A DNA stretch of 38,890 nucleotides, taken from contig JAGVAD010000049.1 of assembly GCA_020060465.1 (NCBI GenBank), positions 1 through 38,890 of the forward strand. Direction: 5' to 3'. This DNA is from Anaerolineales bacterium (GTDB taxonomy: Bacteria > Chloroflexota > Anaerolineae > Anaerolineales > UBA4823). Of this stretch, positions 1 to 8,040 are shown piece by piece (the stretch's first letter is position 1; each line of letters starts with the position of its first letter). The position numbers and the translations under genes were made by a program. The notes beneath the pieces were generated by a model. It saw only the letters and a list, made by a program, of their open reading frames with translations. It ran no database searches and was not told the DNA's origin.

Positions 1-2499
1 CGTTACCGTGACCGCTACGTCACGACCGTCGCTACGCTTTCCCAACAAGGGCTGGAAATGATCCAGGATGTGGACGCGCTGACGCGTTTTATGCGCCAGT
101 ACGGCGATAAGATCGCTGCCCACACCCTGGAAACTTACCAGCCATTGTACGATCTGAAACCCACTGAAGCAGAACTGGCTATCCTGGAGCGTCTGGGTAA
201 AGCTCGCAGGGCGTTACCTGGTCAAGCCGAAGCCGGGCTGCTCCCAACGCAGAAACATGCCGCCATTGCTGCCGCCCGCGCCATTCGTCAGCACCGCACA
301 GCCAATCTGCAGGGGGAGATGGGGCTCGGCAAGACGACCATAGCTCTGGCGGTGATCGACCTGCTGAACGCCTACCCGGCCTTGATCCTGTGTCCGCCGC
401 ACCTAGTTCCCAAGTGGATCAGGGAGGCGGAAGAAGTCATCCCCGGAGCCAAAGGGCGCGAGTTGCGGCGCATCGGCAAGGGCGAGGACAGCGAGATCAA
501 CGATGTTTGCCAATTCTTCGCTGATTTGGATGCCGGCAGGCTTGGGCCCAAAGCGATCGCGGTGGTGGCTTCCACCTCAGCCAAGATGGGCGCTGGCTGG
601 CTGGCAGTGGTAAAGGCAAAGCCGATTAAGGTGAAAGGCAAAGCCCAGGTCATCTACACCTGCCCGCAGTGTGGTCAGGTGCAACTCGATCCGCAGGGCA
701 TCCCAATCACTGAGATCGAGGTCTTCCAGAAACACCGCAGCTTCTGCAATGCGCAGGTGCCGGGTTGGGAGCTGGACCGGGATGGACGTCGCAAGATGGA
801 TAAGGATGGTAACCCCGTATGGGGTGCACGGCCTTGCAGCGCGCCGCTCTTTGAGTACACCGGCGTGCGCCGCTGGTCAATCGCTGAATACGTCAAGGAC
901 AAAGCCAGCGGAAGATTCCAGATCTTAGTAGGTGACGAAATCCACGAGTACAAAGCCAAGGCCAGTGACCGGGGCGTGGCTTTTCACCAACTGGTTGAGG
1001 CCAGCCGCTTTACACTCACACTAACCGGCACGTACTTCGGCGGGAAGAGCACCTCGATTTTCTGGCTGCTTCATCGCCTGAACCCAGCTGTGCGCAGCGA
1101 CTTCGCCTTCCATGACGAGCTGCGCTGGGCTAACGCTTACGGTCTGCTGGAAAGCGTGCGCAAGCGCAAGGTGGGCAGCGACCTGGCTGACGAGGACGGA
1201 GCCTTCACCGGCAACCGGCGTTACCGCGAGCAGGCGCACGAGATCCCGGGCGTCAGCCCGGCGATCATCACCCGCCTGCTGCACAACTCAATCTTCCTCA
1301 ACCTGAAGGACCTGGGGATCGAGCTACCTCCCTATGCGGAAGAGGTGGTTGAACTAGAGATGGAAGATGCTCAAGCACACCAGTACCAGGGAATGGAAAA
1401 TATCCTGCGTCATATGGCACTTCGCGATTCGCGTTACCTCTCCTTGTGGCTGCAGTGGGCGTTAGCGCGTCCAAACTCCGCATTCAGGGATGAAGTAGTG
1501 ATGCTCAATCATGCCGCTGTCCCGGCCAATCAGCTCGCCGCCCTGGCAAAAGAACTGCTGGACTTCACTGGAGACAGTAAAATGCACCAACAAGCTGCCC
1601 AGATTCTGCTGGAAGCAGCCCGTACAGCGCAAACCGCGGCTGGAAAACGCGAGAAGGAAGTGATCGTCCAGAGCCCGCTGATGTCGCTGCCGGCCGTGCT
1701 GCAGGAGCAGTTGATCGAAAGCAACCTGTTACCCAAGGAGCGATGGCTGGCCAGTTTCTGCCAGTCCGAGAAAGCCCAACGCCGACGGGTGCTGGTGTAC
1801 GTGCGCCAGACCGGTACCAGGGACATCCAGGAGCGCATCGAAGCTGTGTTGAAGGATGCTGGCCTGCGAGTGATCACCCTGTACAGCAGCGTGAATCCCC
1901 GTAAGCGCGAAGCCTGGATCGACAGGCATGCTGATGTGGATGTGCTGATTACCAATCCCCGCCTGGTGGCTACCGGCCTGGATCTGGTAAATTTCGCCTC
2001 AGTGGTGTTTGCCGAAGTCGAATACTCGCTCTACGTGTTGTGGCAGGCTCTTCGCAGGGTCTGGCGCCTGGGGCAGACCAAACCGGTGAAGGCAGTCTTC
2101 TCTGTCTATCGTGGCACGATGGAAGCTCAGGCGCTGGCTTTGATGGGGCGCAAGATGCGCGCCGCACAACTTCTGTACGGGGATAACGTTGGCGGAGCGA
2201 TCGTACCCGTGGAAGATGGCGATTTTATCACCGAGTTGGCGCGCGAAGTGCTCCGAGGAGCCCAGCTGGACGATTTGCAATCGCTGTTTGCGGATGAGAT
2301 GCAAATGTCCAACTCGCCTATGGGCTGCCCAACCGAAACCAGTCCGATATTGGTTCCGGTCCAACCCAGAACCTGGGACGAATGGCTCAACCAGCGTGAC
2401 CTCGCTGGCAGGATGCCGGCTTCAAGGCGATCCGCTAGACGATCAAACCTGGAAGCGCCAGGTCAACTGTCTATTTGGAGTACCATGAAGGAGGACTAA
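1..2499 (+). CDS. SNF2-like superfamily 2 helicase, 5'-truncated
   Basis: The reading frame is open from base 1, so the gene starts left of the window; the first in-frame ATG is at 58 and I number residues from it. Seen: a Walker A motif GEMGLGKTT (residues 86-94), a DEIH Walker B variant (293-296), and a C-terminal helicase lobe ending in the SNF2/Rad54-type motif VI QALRRVWRLGQ (663-673). Between the ATPase motifs lies an inserted candidate zinc-binding cluster with Cys at about 202, 205, 230 and 260. Family knowledge: SNF2-type enzymes translocate on double-stranded DNA or remodel protein-DNA complexes. Inference: it belongs to the cargo of the element carrying the downstream serine recombinase. 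It ends 31 nt before a strong terminator. The exact substrate is unknown; a role in conjugation, phage replication or defence would all fit. Confidence 0.85.
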   Translation, partial: RYRDRYVTTVATLSQQGLEMIQDVDALTRFMRQYGDKIAAHTLETYQPLYDLKPTEAELAILERLGKARRALPGQAEAGLLPTQKHAAIAAARAIRQHRTANLQGEMGLGKTTIALAVIDLLNAYPALILCPPHLVPKWIREAEEVIPGAKGRELRRIGKGEDSEINDVCQFFADLDAGRLGPKAIAVVASTSAKMGAGWLAVVKAKPIKVKGKAQVIYTCPQCGQVQLDPQGIPITEIEVFQKHRSFCNAQVPGWELDRDGRRKMDKDGNPVWGARPCSAPLFEYTGVRRWSIAEYVKDKASGRFQILVGDEIHEYKAKASDRGVAFHQLVEASRFTLTLTGTYFGGKSTSIFWLLHRLNPAVRSDFAFHDELRWANAYGLLESVRKRKVGSDLADEDGAFTGNRRYREQAHEIPGVSPAIITRLLHNSIFLNLKDLGIELPPYAEEVVELEMEDAQAHQYQGMENILRHMALRDSRYLSLWLQWALARPNSAFRDEVVMLNHAAVPANQLAALAKELLDFTGDSKMHQQAAQILLEAARTAQTAAGKREKEVIVQSPLMSLPAVLQEQLIESNLLPKERWLASFCQSEKAQRRRVLVYVRQTGTRDIQERIEAVLKDAGLRVITLYSSVNPRKREAWIDRHADVDVLITNPRLVATGLDLVNFASVVFAEVEYSLYVLWQALRRVWRLGQTKPVKAVFSVYRGTMEAQALALMGRKMRAAQLLYGDNVGGAIVPVEDGDFITELAREVLRGAQLDDLQSLFADEMQMSNSPMGCPTETSPILVPVQPRTWDEWLNQRDLAGRMPASRRSARRSNLEAPGQLSIWSTMKED

Positions 2500-2530
2500 C
2501 CCCTATTACAGACCTATCTCTCAATCAACG

Positions 2531-2570
2531 CTCCGGTTCTGGGAGCCAATATGCCAGAACCGGAGTTTTC
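2531..2570 (+). terminator. Rho-independent terminator after the helicase
   Basis: A perfect 12-bp stem (2531-2542 pairing with 2554-2565; left arm CTCCGGTTCTGG) encloses an 11-nt loop and is followed directly by TTTTCTTTT. It sits 31 nt after the helicase stop codon, so transcription of the helicase unit probably ends here and the small ORF and recombinase form a separate unit. Confidence 0.9.
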
Positions 2571-2629
2571 TTTTACCCCCTAAAGCGCATAGGGGACATT
2601 CAAAACCATTTATCGTATGAGGTGCAATT

Positions 2630-2830
2630 GTGGCAAATGATTATGTTAGTGAAATTTCCTGCGAAAACCATGACCCACAAGAAAAAGCGGTTGCCGGAGA
2701 TGATATAACCCCTTCCCAGGAGCAGCAAATCGTTCTCGCCAAGCCGCCTAAGAGCCTGTTGGACTGGTTAGTACGGGTCCATTTACGATTGATGGCGTTG
2801 GAGAACGAAAAAGCTAATGATACGAGTTAG
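2630..2830 (+). CDS. Small hypothetical protein, 66 aa
   Basis: A GTG start is preceded by GAGGTG five bases upstream (2619-2624), a good ribosome binding site. The 66-residue product has an acidic N-terminal half and an amphipathic C-terminal segment (roughly residues 38-60, with KSLLDWLVRVHLRL), which may form a helix. I do not recognise a family. It lies between the helicase terminator and the serine recombinase on the same strand. Small ORFs upstream of large serine recombinases sometimes encode regulators or recombination directionality factors, but nothing in this sequence shows that. It could also be a chance ORF; the ribosome binding site is the main argument for it. Confidence 0.45.
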   Translation: MANDYVSEISCENHDPQEKAVAGDDITPSQEQQIVLAKPPKSLLDWLVRVHLRLMALENEKANDTS

Positions 2831-2871
2831 CTAACCATAAACAAACCTGCTCCTGGAGAGGAGGTGTCTTG

Positions 2872-2889
2872 ATGAAGTCATCTACATAG
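2872..2889 (+). other. Five-codon ORF with consensus Shine-Dalgarno
   Basis: AGAGGAGGTG (2857-2866) is followed after five bases by ATG and only five sense codons (MKSST) before TAG. It is the strongest Shine-Dalgarno site in the element and leads to a stop almost at once, 50 nt before the recombinase start. It may be a leader peptide controlling the recombinase, or the decayed 5' end of a lost gene. Confidence 0.3.
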
Positions 2890-2938
2890 CAATGTCTTTT
2901 GAGACTGATTTCACCTATTAGAAAGGATATAAAAGATA

Positions 2939-4600
2939 ATGAATCGAAACAATCAATCAGAGACTTCATTACCCATCCCAGGGGCAGCGTACATTCGTTA
3001 TTCCTCAGAGATGCAGAGCGACTCGTTCAGTCTGGATGCCCAATTGCGGCAGATCAGAGAGCAAGCCGAACGTGATGGCGTCGAGATCGTTAAAGTCTTC
3101 GCCGATCCAGCCCAATCAGCTTATCGGAAGAAGTACCGTCCTGGCATCAACGCCATGCGTGAAGCTGCCCGGCGGAGTGAATTTAAAATACTGTATGTAC
3201 ATAAAGTGGATCGTCTGGCGCGTCGGCTGGAATGGTCTCTGGAAATCGTTCACGAACTTCAGTCCCTGGATATCAGCTTCAAAGCAGTGGAACAGCCATT
3301 TGACTTGCGCACACCAGAAGGCAAGTTGCTCTTCCACTTGGTCAGTTCGTTAGGGGAGTTTTATTCGGATAACTTGAGCAAGGAAACGAACAAGGGCAAG
3401 CTGGAACGTTCAACCCAAGGTTACCATAATGGGGCTGTGCCCTGGGGCTACACCAGCCAGCTTCGAGGAAATCGTAGGGTGGGCGTTCCCGATCCAGAGA
3501 AAGCCCCGGTGGTAGTCGAGATGTTCGAGCGCTACGCCACCGGAGCATACTCTGACCAGCAGATCGCCGAGTGGCTGAATGAGCAGGGTTTTCGTACCAA
3601 TCGAGACCATCCATTCGGTAAAGACACTGTGCGGGATATGCTGTGCAATGCTTACTTCGTGGGTAAGATCCGCTACCGGGGGATGACCGTGCGTCCCAAA
3701 GGCGTCAGTTTTCGTTCCACGCCACCTCAGATCTCTGAAGGTCGACACGAGCCAATCATCAGTGAGGAGTTGTGGCAACGTGCCCAGGCTGTGCGGGCTG
3801 GCCGTCGAGCAACCGTGAAAACCATCAAGAAAACTGTGCGGGTAAACTTGCTCCAGGGCTTGGTGGTTTGCGCCAACTGTGGCAGACGGCTGCGTATCCA
3901 GACCCCTAAGAATTGTCCGACATATTACCGGGAAGAATCTCACCTGCGGGGATATCATGATTGTCCTTACATCGGGCAAAGCGTCCGCGCTGAGCTGATC
4001 GATGCGCAAGTAGCAGAGCTAATCCAATCCATCCACCTTCCCGAAAACTGGGAGCCAATTGTCCGCCAGATGCTCGATAATCAGAGCGAGCAAGCCGATC
4101 CCGAGGCTGAGCGTAAAGAGATCCGTGGAATGTTGCGCCTGATGCGGGAAAACTTTGAGCGTGGACTGTATGAAGGGGAGGAATACCAATATTGGCAGAA
4201 GGTCAGCAGTTTGAAGGAAAAACTGGCTTTGCTGGAGCGTGTTCCTGAGCCGGCCCTGAATCGGGCAGCGCGTACCTTGCTTGACTTGCGTGAGACCTGG
4301 GAGAACTCCACCAAGGAAGAGCGCAAGGATCTTGTTCACATCATGATCCAGGAAGTTGGCGTGGATGTAACGGTCAAACGCGTCCTGTGGGTGAAAGCCC
4401 GACCGGATTACGAACCGCTCTTCTCTATCCTGGACGGGCTGCAACAGGATGCCGACAGGCGATTCTGGATAGCGCGTGTAGAGGCGAATGGGAACAATTG
4501 TGACATAGAAGCAGATACTGGACAGATGAGTACCGGTGTCGAAATCGCGCTGCGGATGTCCCACAATGTCTTGACAGGCGCAGAGGAGTATGTACAATGA
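2939..4600 (+). CDS. Large serine recombinase (site-specific integrase)
   Basis: Cuts and rejoins DNA through a 5'-phosphoserine link, integrating or excising a mobile element. The 553-residue length is normal for large serine recombinases. Seen: an N-terminal resolvase domain with the catalytic serine in YIRYSSEMQ (Ser22), the conserved VDRLARR segment at about 90-96, and GEFYSDNLSKET before the domain-connecting helix. A recombinase domain follows (about 165-290), then a zinc-ribbon with CxxC at 311/314 and Cys at 326 and 342, and a Glu/Lys-rich probable coiled coil at about 375-450. The ATG at 2939 has AAAGGAT ten bases upstream. No catalytic residue appears missing, so it is probably active. 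The gene ends 180 nt from the 3' end of tRNA-Ser, suggesting that the element edge, and perhaps an att site, lies near here. Confidence 0.95.
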   Translation: MNRNNQSETSLPIPGAAYIRYSSEMQSDSFSLDAQLRQIREQAERDGVEIVKVFADPAQSAYRKKYRPGINAMREAARRSEFKILYVHKVDRLARRLEWSLEIVHELQSLDISFKAVEQPFDLRTPEGKLLFHLVSSLGEFYSDNLSKETNKGKLERSTQGYHNGAVPWGYTSQLRGNRRVGVPDPEKAPVVVEMFERYATGAYSDQQIAEWLNEQGFRTNRDHPFGKDTVRDMLCNAYFVGKIRYRGMTVRPKGVSFRSTPPQISEGRHEPIISEELWQRAQAVRAGRRATVKTIKKTVRVNLLQGLVVCANCGRRLRIQTPKNCPTYYREESHLRGYHDCPYIGQSVRAELIDAQVAELIQSIHLPENWEPIVRQMLDNQSEQADPEAERKEIRGMLRLMRENFERGLYEGEEYQYWQKVSSLKEKLALLERVPEPALNRAARTLLDLRETWENSTKEERKDLVHIMIQEVGVDVTVKRVLWVKARPDYEPLFSILDGLQQDADRRFWIARVEANGNNCDIEADTGQMSTGVEIALRMSHNVLTGAEEYVQ

Positions 4601-4620
4601 GGATACTGCACCTTAAAAGT

Positions 4621-4650
4621 GAGATCGCCCAGCTGGAACTGAGCGATCTC
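4621..4650. other. Imperfect inverted repeat between recombinase and tRNA-Ser
   Basis: GAGATCGC at 4621-4628 pairs with GCGATCTC at 4643-4650. After one mismatch the stem extends by CAG/CTG, leaving a six-base loop. On the minus strand the hairpin is followed by ACTTTTAA, so it could be a weak terminator for transcription through tRNA-Ser. It also lies 20 nt after the recombinase stop and might be part of a recombination site. The rest of 4601-4780 shows nothing else I can name. Confidence 0.4.
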
Positions 4651-4780
4651 GGGCGTGGATGGCATGTGAACATACACCACGCCAGTCGCAAGCCCTCAGT
4701 CATGTGACCTACACTATCACCAAGCGATTGAGGCCGGCGATAATGTGCAGCTTTCGCTGCTATGCGGATCTTACGACCTG

Positions 4781-4868
4781 CGGAGAGGGTGGGATTCGAA
4801 CCCACGGTGGAGGCAAGCTCCACAACGGTTTTCGAGACCGCCCCATTCGGCCGCTCTGGCACCTCTCC
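4781..4868 (-). tRNA. tRNA-Ser(CGA)
   Basis: Read on the minus strand this is an 88-nt class II tRNA. The acceptor stem GGAGAGG (complement of 4862-4868) pairs with CCTCTCC (complement of 4782-4788) and is followed by discriminator G, as expected for serine. The anticodon loop CTCGAAA carries anticodon CGA (complement of 4832-4834), which reads UCG. A long variable arm (GTGGAG/CTCCAC) and a T-arm with GGTTCGAATCC are present. The terminal CCA is not encoded. Its 3' end faces the serine recombinase, the usual orientation for an element inserted at a tRNA 3' end. Confidence 0.97.
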
Positions 4869-4882
4869 TGTTAGCGCCGGGT

Positions 4883-4911
4883 ATTATAGCAGAGGTGCGC
4901 CTAAATTTCCA
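4883..4911 (-). promoter_or_regulatory. Promoter of tRNA-Ser
   Basis: On the minus strand, TGGAAA (complement of 4906-4911) and a consensus TATAAT (complement of 4883-4888) are separated by 17 bases. The -10 box ends 14 nt before the mature tRNA 5' end. The -35 box lies inside the last codons of the upstream metallo-beta-lactamase gene. Confidence 0.65.
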
Positions 4912-6310
4912 CCGTCGCATGCATTTCGGGGTAGCTTACCCTGTTTATCCCCACGCCAGCCAGTTTCTCTTGCAGCGCCTGGGCAGCTTTCTGTTCGCCA
5001 TGCACCAGGAAGATGCGTTGCAGGGTTTCCTGTGTCGCCTGGGCGTATTCGATCAGGAAGTTTTGCCCGGCATGCGCCGAAAACCCGCCAATGGTGGCGA
5101 CCTCCGCCCTGCGCTGGTAGGTTTCGCCGAAGATGCGCACCTGCGTCTCACGCTCGGCCAAACGACGCCCCAGGGTATCCGGCGCCTGCCAGGAGACGAT
5201 CAAGATTGTGTTGCGCGGGTCTTCGATGTTGTTTTTGAGATGGTGAAGAATGCGCCCGGTTTCTGCCATGCCCGAAGCAGAGATGACCACCATGGGACCT
5301 TTGCGCTCGTTCAATGCCTTTGATTCCTCCACGGAACGAATGTAGGTGAGGCGATCAAAACCCAACACCGAGCGATGCCGACCCTGTTGTATGAACTGCC
5401 AGGTTTCTTGATCGAAACACTCGGGGTGGGCGCGGTAAATATCCGAGGCGTTGACCGCCAACGGGCTATCCACATAGACCGGCAAAGGTGGAATGTCGCC
5501 TTCCGTCATCATGATGTTCAGGTTGTATACCAGGTCCTGCGTGCGCCCTACCGCGAAAGCCGGGATGATCACCTTGCCGTTGCGTTTCGCTGTGCGGTTA
5601 ACCACCTCGCGCAGCTCTTGGTAAGCCGCTTGAGGGTCGCTGTGCGGCTTGTCGCCGTAGGTGCATTCCATAATCATATAATCTGCCTGGCTGGGCAGCA
5701 CGGGATCGCGAATCAAAGGCAGGCCACGGCGACCAATGTCGCCGGAAAACCACAGGCGGAATTTGCGTTTTTGGAAAGGCTGTCCTTCTTCGATGTCTAA
5801 CACCACCGCGGCCGAGCCTAAAATGTGGCCTGCGTCCACAAACTGCGCCGTCACGCCTGGCGCGACCTCAAATGGCTGCTCGTAGTCCTTGGCTTCAAAA
5901 TATTGCGCCACTCGTGCAGCATCTTCCAGCGTATAGATCGGCTCCACCGGCGGCTCGCCGCTCTTTAGACGCTTTTTGTTCACGTATTGCACATCCATTT
6001 CCTGAATATGCCCCGAGTCCATCAGCATGATATTGCACAAATGTGCCGTGGCGTGGGTGGCGTAGATGCGTCTGGTGTAACCCGATTTGACCAGGTTAGG
6101 CAGGTTGCCGCTGTGATCAATGTGCGCATGAGATAAGATCACCGCATCCAGCTCGTCCGGCTGAAAGGGCAAGTTACGGTTGCGCTCAAACGCGATGGAG
6201 CGTTTACCCTGGTATAGCCCGCAGTCCAGCAGTATCTTGCAGCCATTCACTTCCAATAGGTGCTGCGAACCGGTCACTGTTTGAGCCGCGCCGTGAAAAG
6301 TAATTTTCAT
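4901..6310 (-). CDS. Beta-CASP metallo-beta-lactamase RNA-processing nuclease
   Basis: Predicted zinc-dependent RNA endo/exonuclease of the CPSF73/RNase J-related beta-CASP group, 469 residues, cytoplasmic. Seen: HAHIDHSG (residues 61-68), a metal-site His in DAGHILGSA (162), Asp in FSGDIGR (191), the ECTYGD motif near 215-219, the beta-CASP insert, and an RMMBL-like C-terminus containing FSAHAG and IFLVHGE. The ATG at 6310 is preceded by GAAGGATAAT, a good ribosome binding site. It follows the RNase D gene by 22 nt on the same strand, so the two RNA-decay enzymes are probably cotranscribed. Family knowledge assigns YSH1/CPSF-like bacterial members to RNA turnover; the actual substrate here is not known. 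Confidence 0.9.
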   Translation of the reverse strand: MKITFHGAAQTVTGSQHLLEVNGCKILLDCGLYQGKRSIAFERNRNLPFQPDELDAVILSHAHIDHSGNLPNLVKSGYTRRIYATHATAHLCNIMLMDSGHIQEMDVQYVNKKRLKSGEPPVEPIYTLEDAARVAQYFEAKDYEQPFEVAPGVTAQFVDAGHILGSAAVVLDIEEGQPFQKRKFRLWFSGDIGRRGLPLIRDPVLPSQADYMIMECTYGDKPHSDPQAAYQELREVVNRTAKRNGKVIIPAFAVGRTQDLVYNLNIMMTEGDIPPLPVYVDSPLAVNASDIYRAHPECFDQETWQFIQQGRHRSVLGFDRLTYIRSVEESKALNERKGPMVVISASGMAETGRILHHLKNNIEDPRNTILIVSWQAPDTLGRRLAERETQVRIFGETYQRRAEVATIGGFSAHAGQNFLIEYAQATQETLQRIFLVHGEQKAAQALQEKLAGVGINRVSYPEMHATVEI

Positions 6311-6332
6311 ATTATCCTTCGTCTTGCGAGAA

Positions 6333-7499
6333 TCAGGCGTTGTCTTTCGCCCAAGGGTGAATGGCGTCTAAAATCTGCTGGCCAAAGTGCTGCAACCGCC
6401 AGGGCGAATGGCGCAGTATAACGGTTAACTGCTCAAAGTTAGAGGGCCCGCCATCCGCCAAAGCCAGCATTAACTCACGCGGCAACACCACGTCCGATGG
6501 CACCCGCAACCGCGCCGCAAGGCGCTTGCGCCAGTTTCGCAACGCATCCAGTCGGCGCAAATAACCGTCATCGGGGCGCTCCGGGCGCGGCGGATACAGG
6601 GGTTCTGCATTCAAGCCGCGCCGTACCGCCTGTAGCAACTGATTGCCATGCCGCCGCACCTGCCCAGGACTCATGCCCGGCAATTGGCTCAACTCCTCCA
6701 GGTTGCGAGGCGCGGCCGCGGCGATGGCCAGCAGCGTATAATCGCTCAGCACCTTGAAGAGCGGGCGGTCCAAATGGCGCGCCATCTGATCGCGATAACG
6801 GCAAAGTTCTTGCAGCACAGCCGCTTGCTGCGGGCTGAGATCATGCGAGCCGCTGATGCGCCAGCAATCCGCCGGGCGTGAACTCGTGCCGTTACGGCCA
6901 TTCTCCGGCGCGCTGAGGGCGCAAAGACGGGCAAAATCCTCCTGCGCCAGTTGCCACAGACCGCGCTCTTGCAGTTCGACTTCCAAATGGTTGCGCAGCG
7001 CGATCAAATAATGCGTATCCAGGCGGGCGTAATCCAGCAGATATTTCGGCAAAGGGCGCTCGCCCCAATTGGCGCGTTGCTGGCGCTTATCCAGGCGCAC
7101 CCCAAACTCCGTTTCCAACATCGCCCCCAGGCCGATTTCATGACGACCGAGGATGCGCGCCGCCAACATGGTGTCGAACAGATTGGCGCACTCGAAGCCG
7201 AAGTCGCGCTTCAGACATAGCAAGTCATACTCGGCGGCATGGAATACCTTCTCAACCGCCTCGTCCTTGAACAGCGGCGCCAGCGGCGACAAGTCCTCCA
7301 GCGCCAGCGGATCTACCAGATAATCGGCTTCCTGGGTGGAGAATTGCAACAGGCAGACGCGCTCGCGATAAGCATACAGACTGTTGGACTCCGTATCTAC
7401 CGCGATAACTGCCTCGCCTTGTAATGCGCGCGCCAGGCTTTCTAAATCCGTCCGCTCAGTGATTAAATAATAATCTGATTTATTCTTCGTTATTGTCAC
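6333..7499 (-). CDS. rnd: Ribonuclease D-like 3'-5' exoribonuclease
   Basis: A DEDDy-family 3'-5' exoribonuclease, expected to trim tRNA 3' ends and other structured RNAs. Seen: Exo I VDTES with Asp35 and Glu37, Exo II Asp92 in AAEYDLLCLKRD, and Exo III YARLD (Tyr157, Asp161). These make a complete catalytic set. HRDC-like helical regions follow (about 215-290, possibly a second one to the end), and the 388-residue length fits RNase D. The start is GTG at 7499, with no Shine-Dalgarno. A TATAAT lies only eight bases upstream, so the messenger may be leaderless. It is the first gene of a likely two-gene unit with the beta-CASP nuclease. Confidence 0.9.
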   Translation of the reverse strand: MTITKNKSDYYLITERTDLESLARALQGEAVIAVDTESNSLYAYRERVCLLQFSTQEADYLVDPLALEDLSPLAPLFKDEAVEKVFHAAEYDLLCLKRDFGFECANLFDTMLAARILGRHEIGLGAMLETEFGVRLDKRQQRANWGERPLPKYLLDYARLDTHYLIALRNHLEVELQERGLWQLAQEDFARLCALSAPENGRNGTSSRPADCWRISGSHDLSPQQAAVLQELCRYRDQMARHLDRPLFKVLSDYTLLAIAAAAPRNLEELSQLPGMSPGQVRRHGNQLLQAVRRGLNAEPLYPPRPERPDDGYLRRLDALRNWRKRLAARLRVPSDVVLPRELMLALADGGPSNFEQLTVILRHSPWRLQHFGQQILDAIHPWAKDNA

Positions 7500-7507
7500 C
7501 GGTGGTT

Positions 7508-7513
7508 ATTATA
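7508..7513 (-). promoter_or_regulatory. -10 box of the RNase D gene
   Basis: A consensus TATAAT on the minus strand ends eight bases before the GTG start of RNase D. No clear -35 box is visible 16-18 bases upstream. The spacing predicts transcription starting at or next to the start codon. Confidence 0.5.
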
Positions 7514-7572
7514 AGCGGGTATTGGCAGACTAGACTTTTTACGATGAAATCGAAAGCGGAAAACAGCGCAGT

Positions 7573-8040
7573 TCAGAGCTGTTTCTCCATCACCAGAGCA
7601 TCTTCGCCGTCCTGATAATATCCTGACCAGACGCCAGCGCGCTGATAGCCCAATTCCAGATACAGGTGAATGGCGGCCTGGTTAGAAACGCGCACATTCA
7701 AGCGCACGCGCGGCAGCGTCAATTGCTGTTCCACGGCCAGCAGCAGCGCGCGGCCAATCCCCCGCCGGCGATGCTCCGGCAAAACCCCGATAGTAGCGAT
7801 CCAGGCCAGGTTATCCGCTGGACGAAGGTCGCAGGCGACAAAGCCGATCATGACGCCAGCGTTGACCGCTTTTAAGCGGATCAGGTTCGGCCAGGTCAGC
7901 AAGCCGATCAAGTCGAGCAGCGGCCAGGCGTCTTTCGGGAAGCACACCTTCTCCAGGTGGCGCAAGTCATTCAAATCGCGCCAGGTAGCCGGCTCAATCG
8001 AGACCGAGCTGCCTGGCGCAATCGCATCCAAATAAGCCAT
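7573..8040 (-). CDS. GNAT N-acetyltransferase, RimI-like
   Basis: A 155-residue single-domain GNAT acyltransferase using acetyl-CoA. Seen: the acetyl-CoA binding motif A with RRRGIGRALL (about residues 91-100), preceded by the beta-strand IATIGVLPEH, and a C-terminal NQAAIHLYLELGYQRAGV segment typical of RimI-type protein N-alpha-acetyltransferases. The start codon directly abuts the stop codon of the SPFH gene, with no spacer, so translation is probably coupled. RimI acetylates ribosomal protein S18, but other substrates are equally possible for a GNAT of this type. Confidence 0.8.
   Translation of the reverse strand: MAYLDAIAPGSSVSIEPATWRDLNDLRHLEKVCFPKDAWPLLDLIGLLTWPNLIRLKAVNAGVMIGFVACDLRPADNLAWIATIGVLPEHRRRGIGRALLLAVEQQLTLPRVRLNVRVSNQAAIHLYLELGYQRAGVWSGYYQDGEDALVMEKQL

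Noticed and set aside
2475..2708. A 77-codon plus-strand ORF after the helicase
   Set aside because: It reads straight through the strong terminator hairpin and overlaps the better supported 66-residue ORF.
4425..4862. A 145-codon minus-strand ORF crossing the tRNA gene
   Set aside because: Its N-terminus (RPNGAVSKTVVELASTVGSN) is the familiar false translation of tRNA-Ser, and the rest is antisense to the recombinase.
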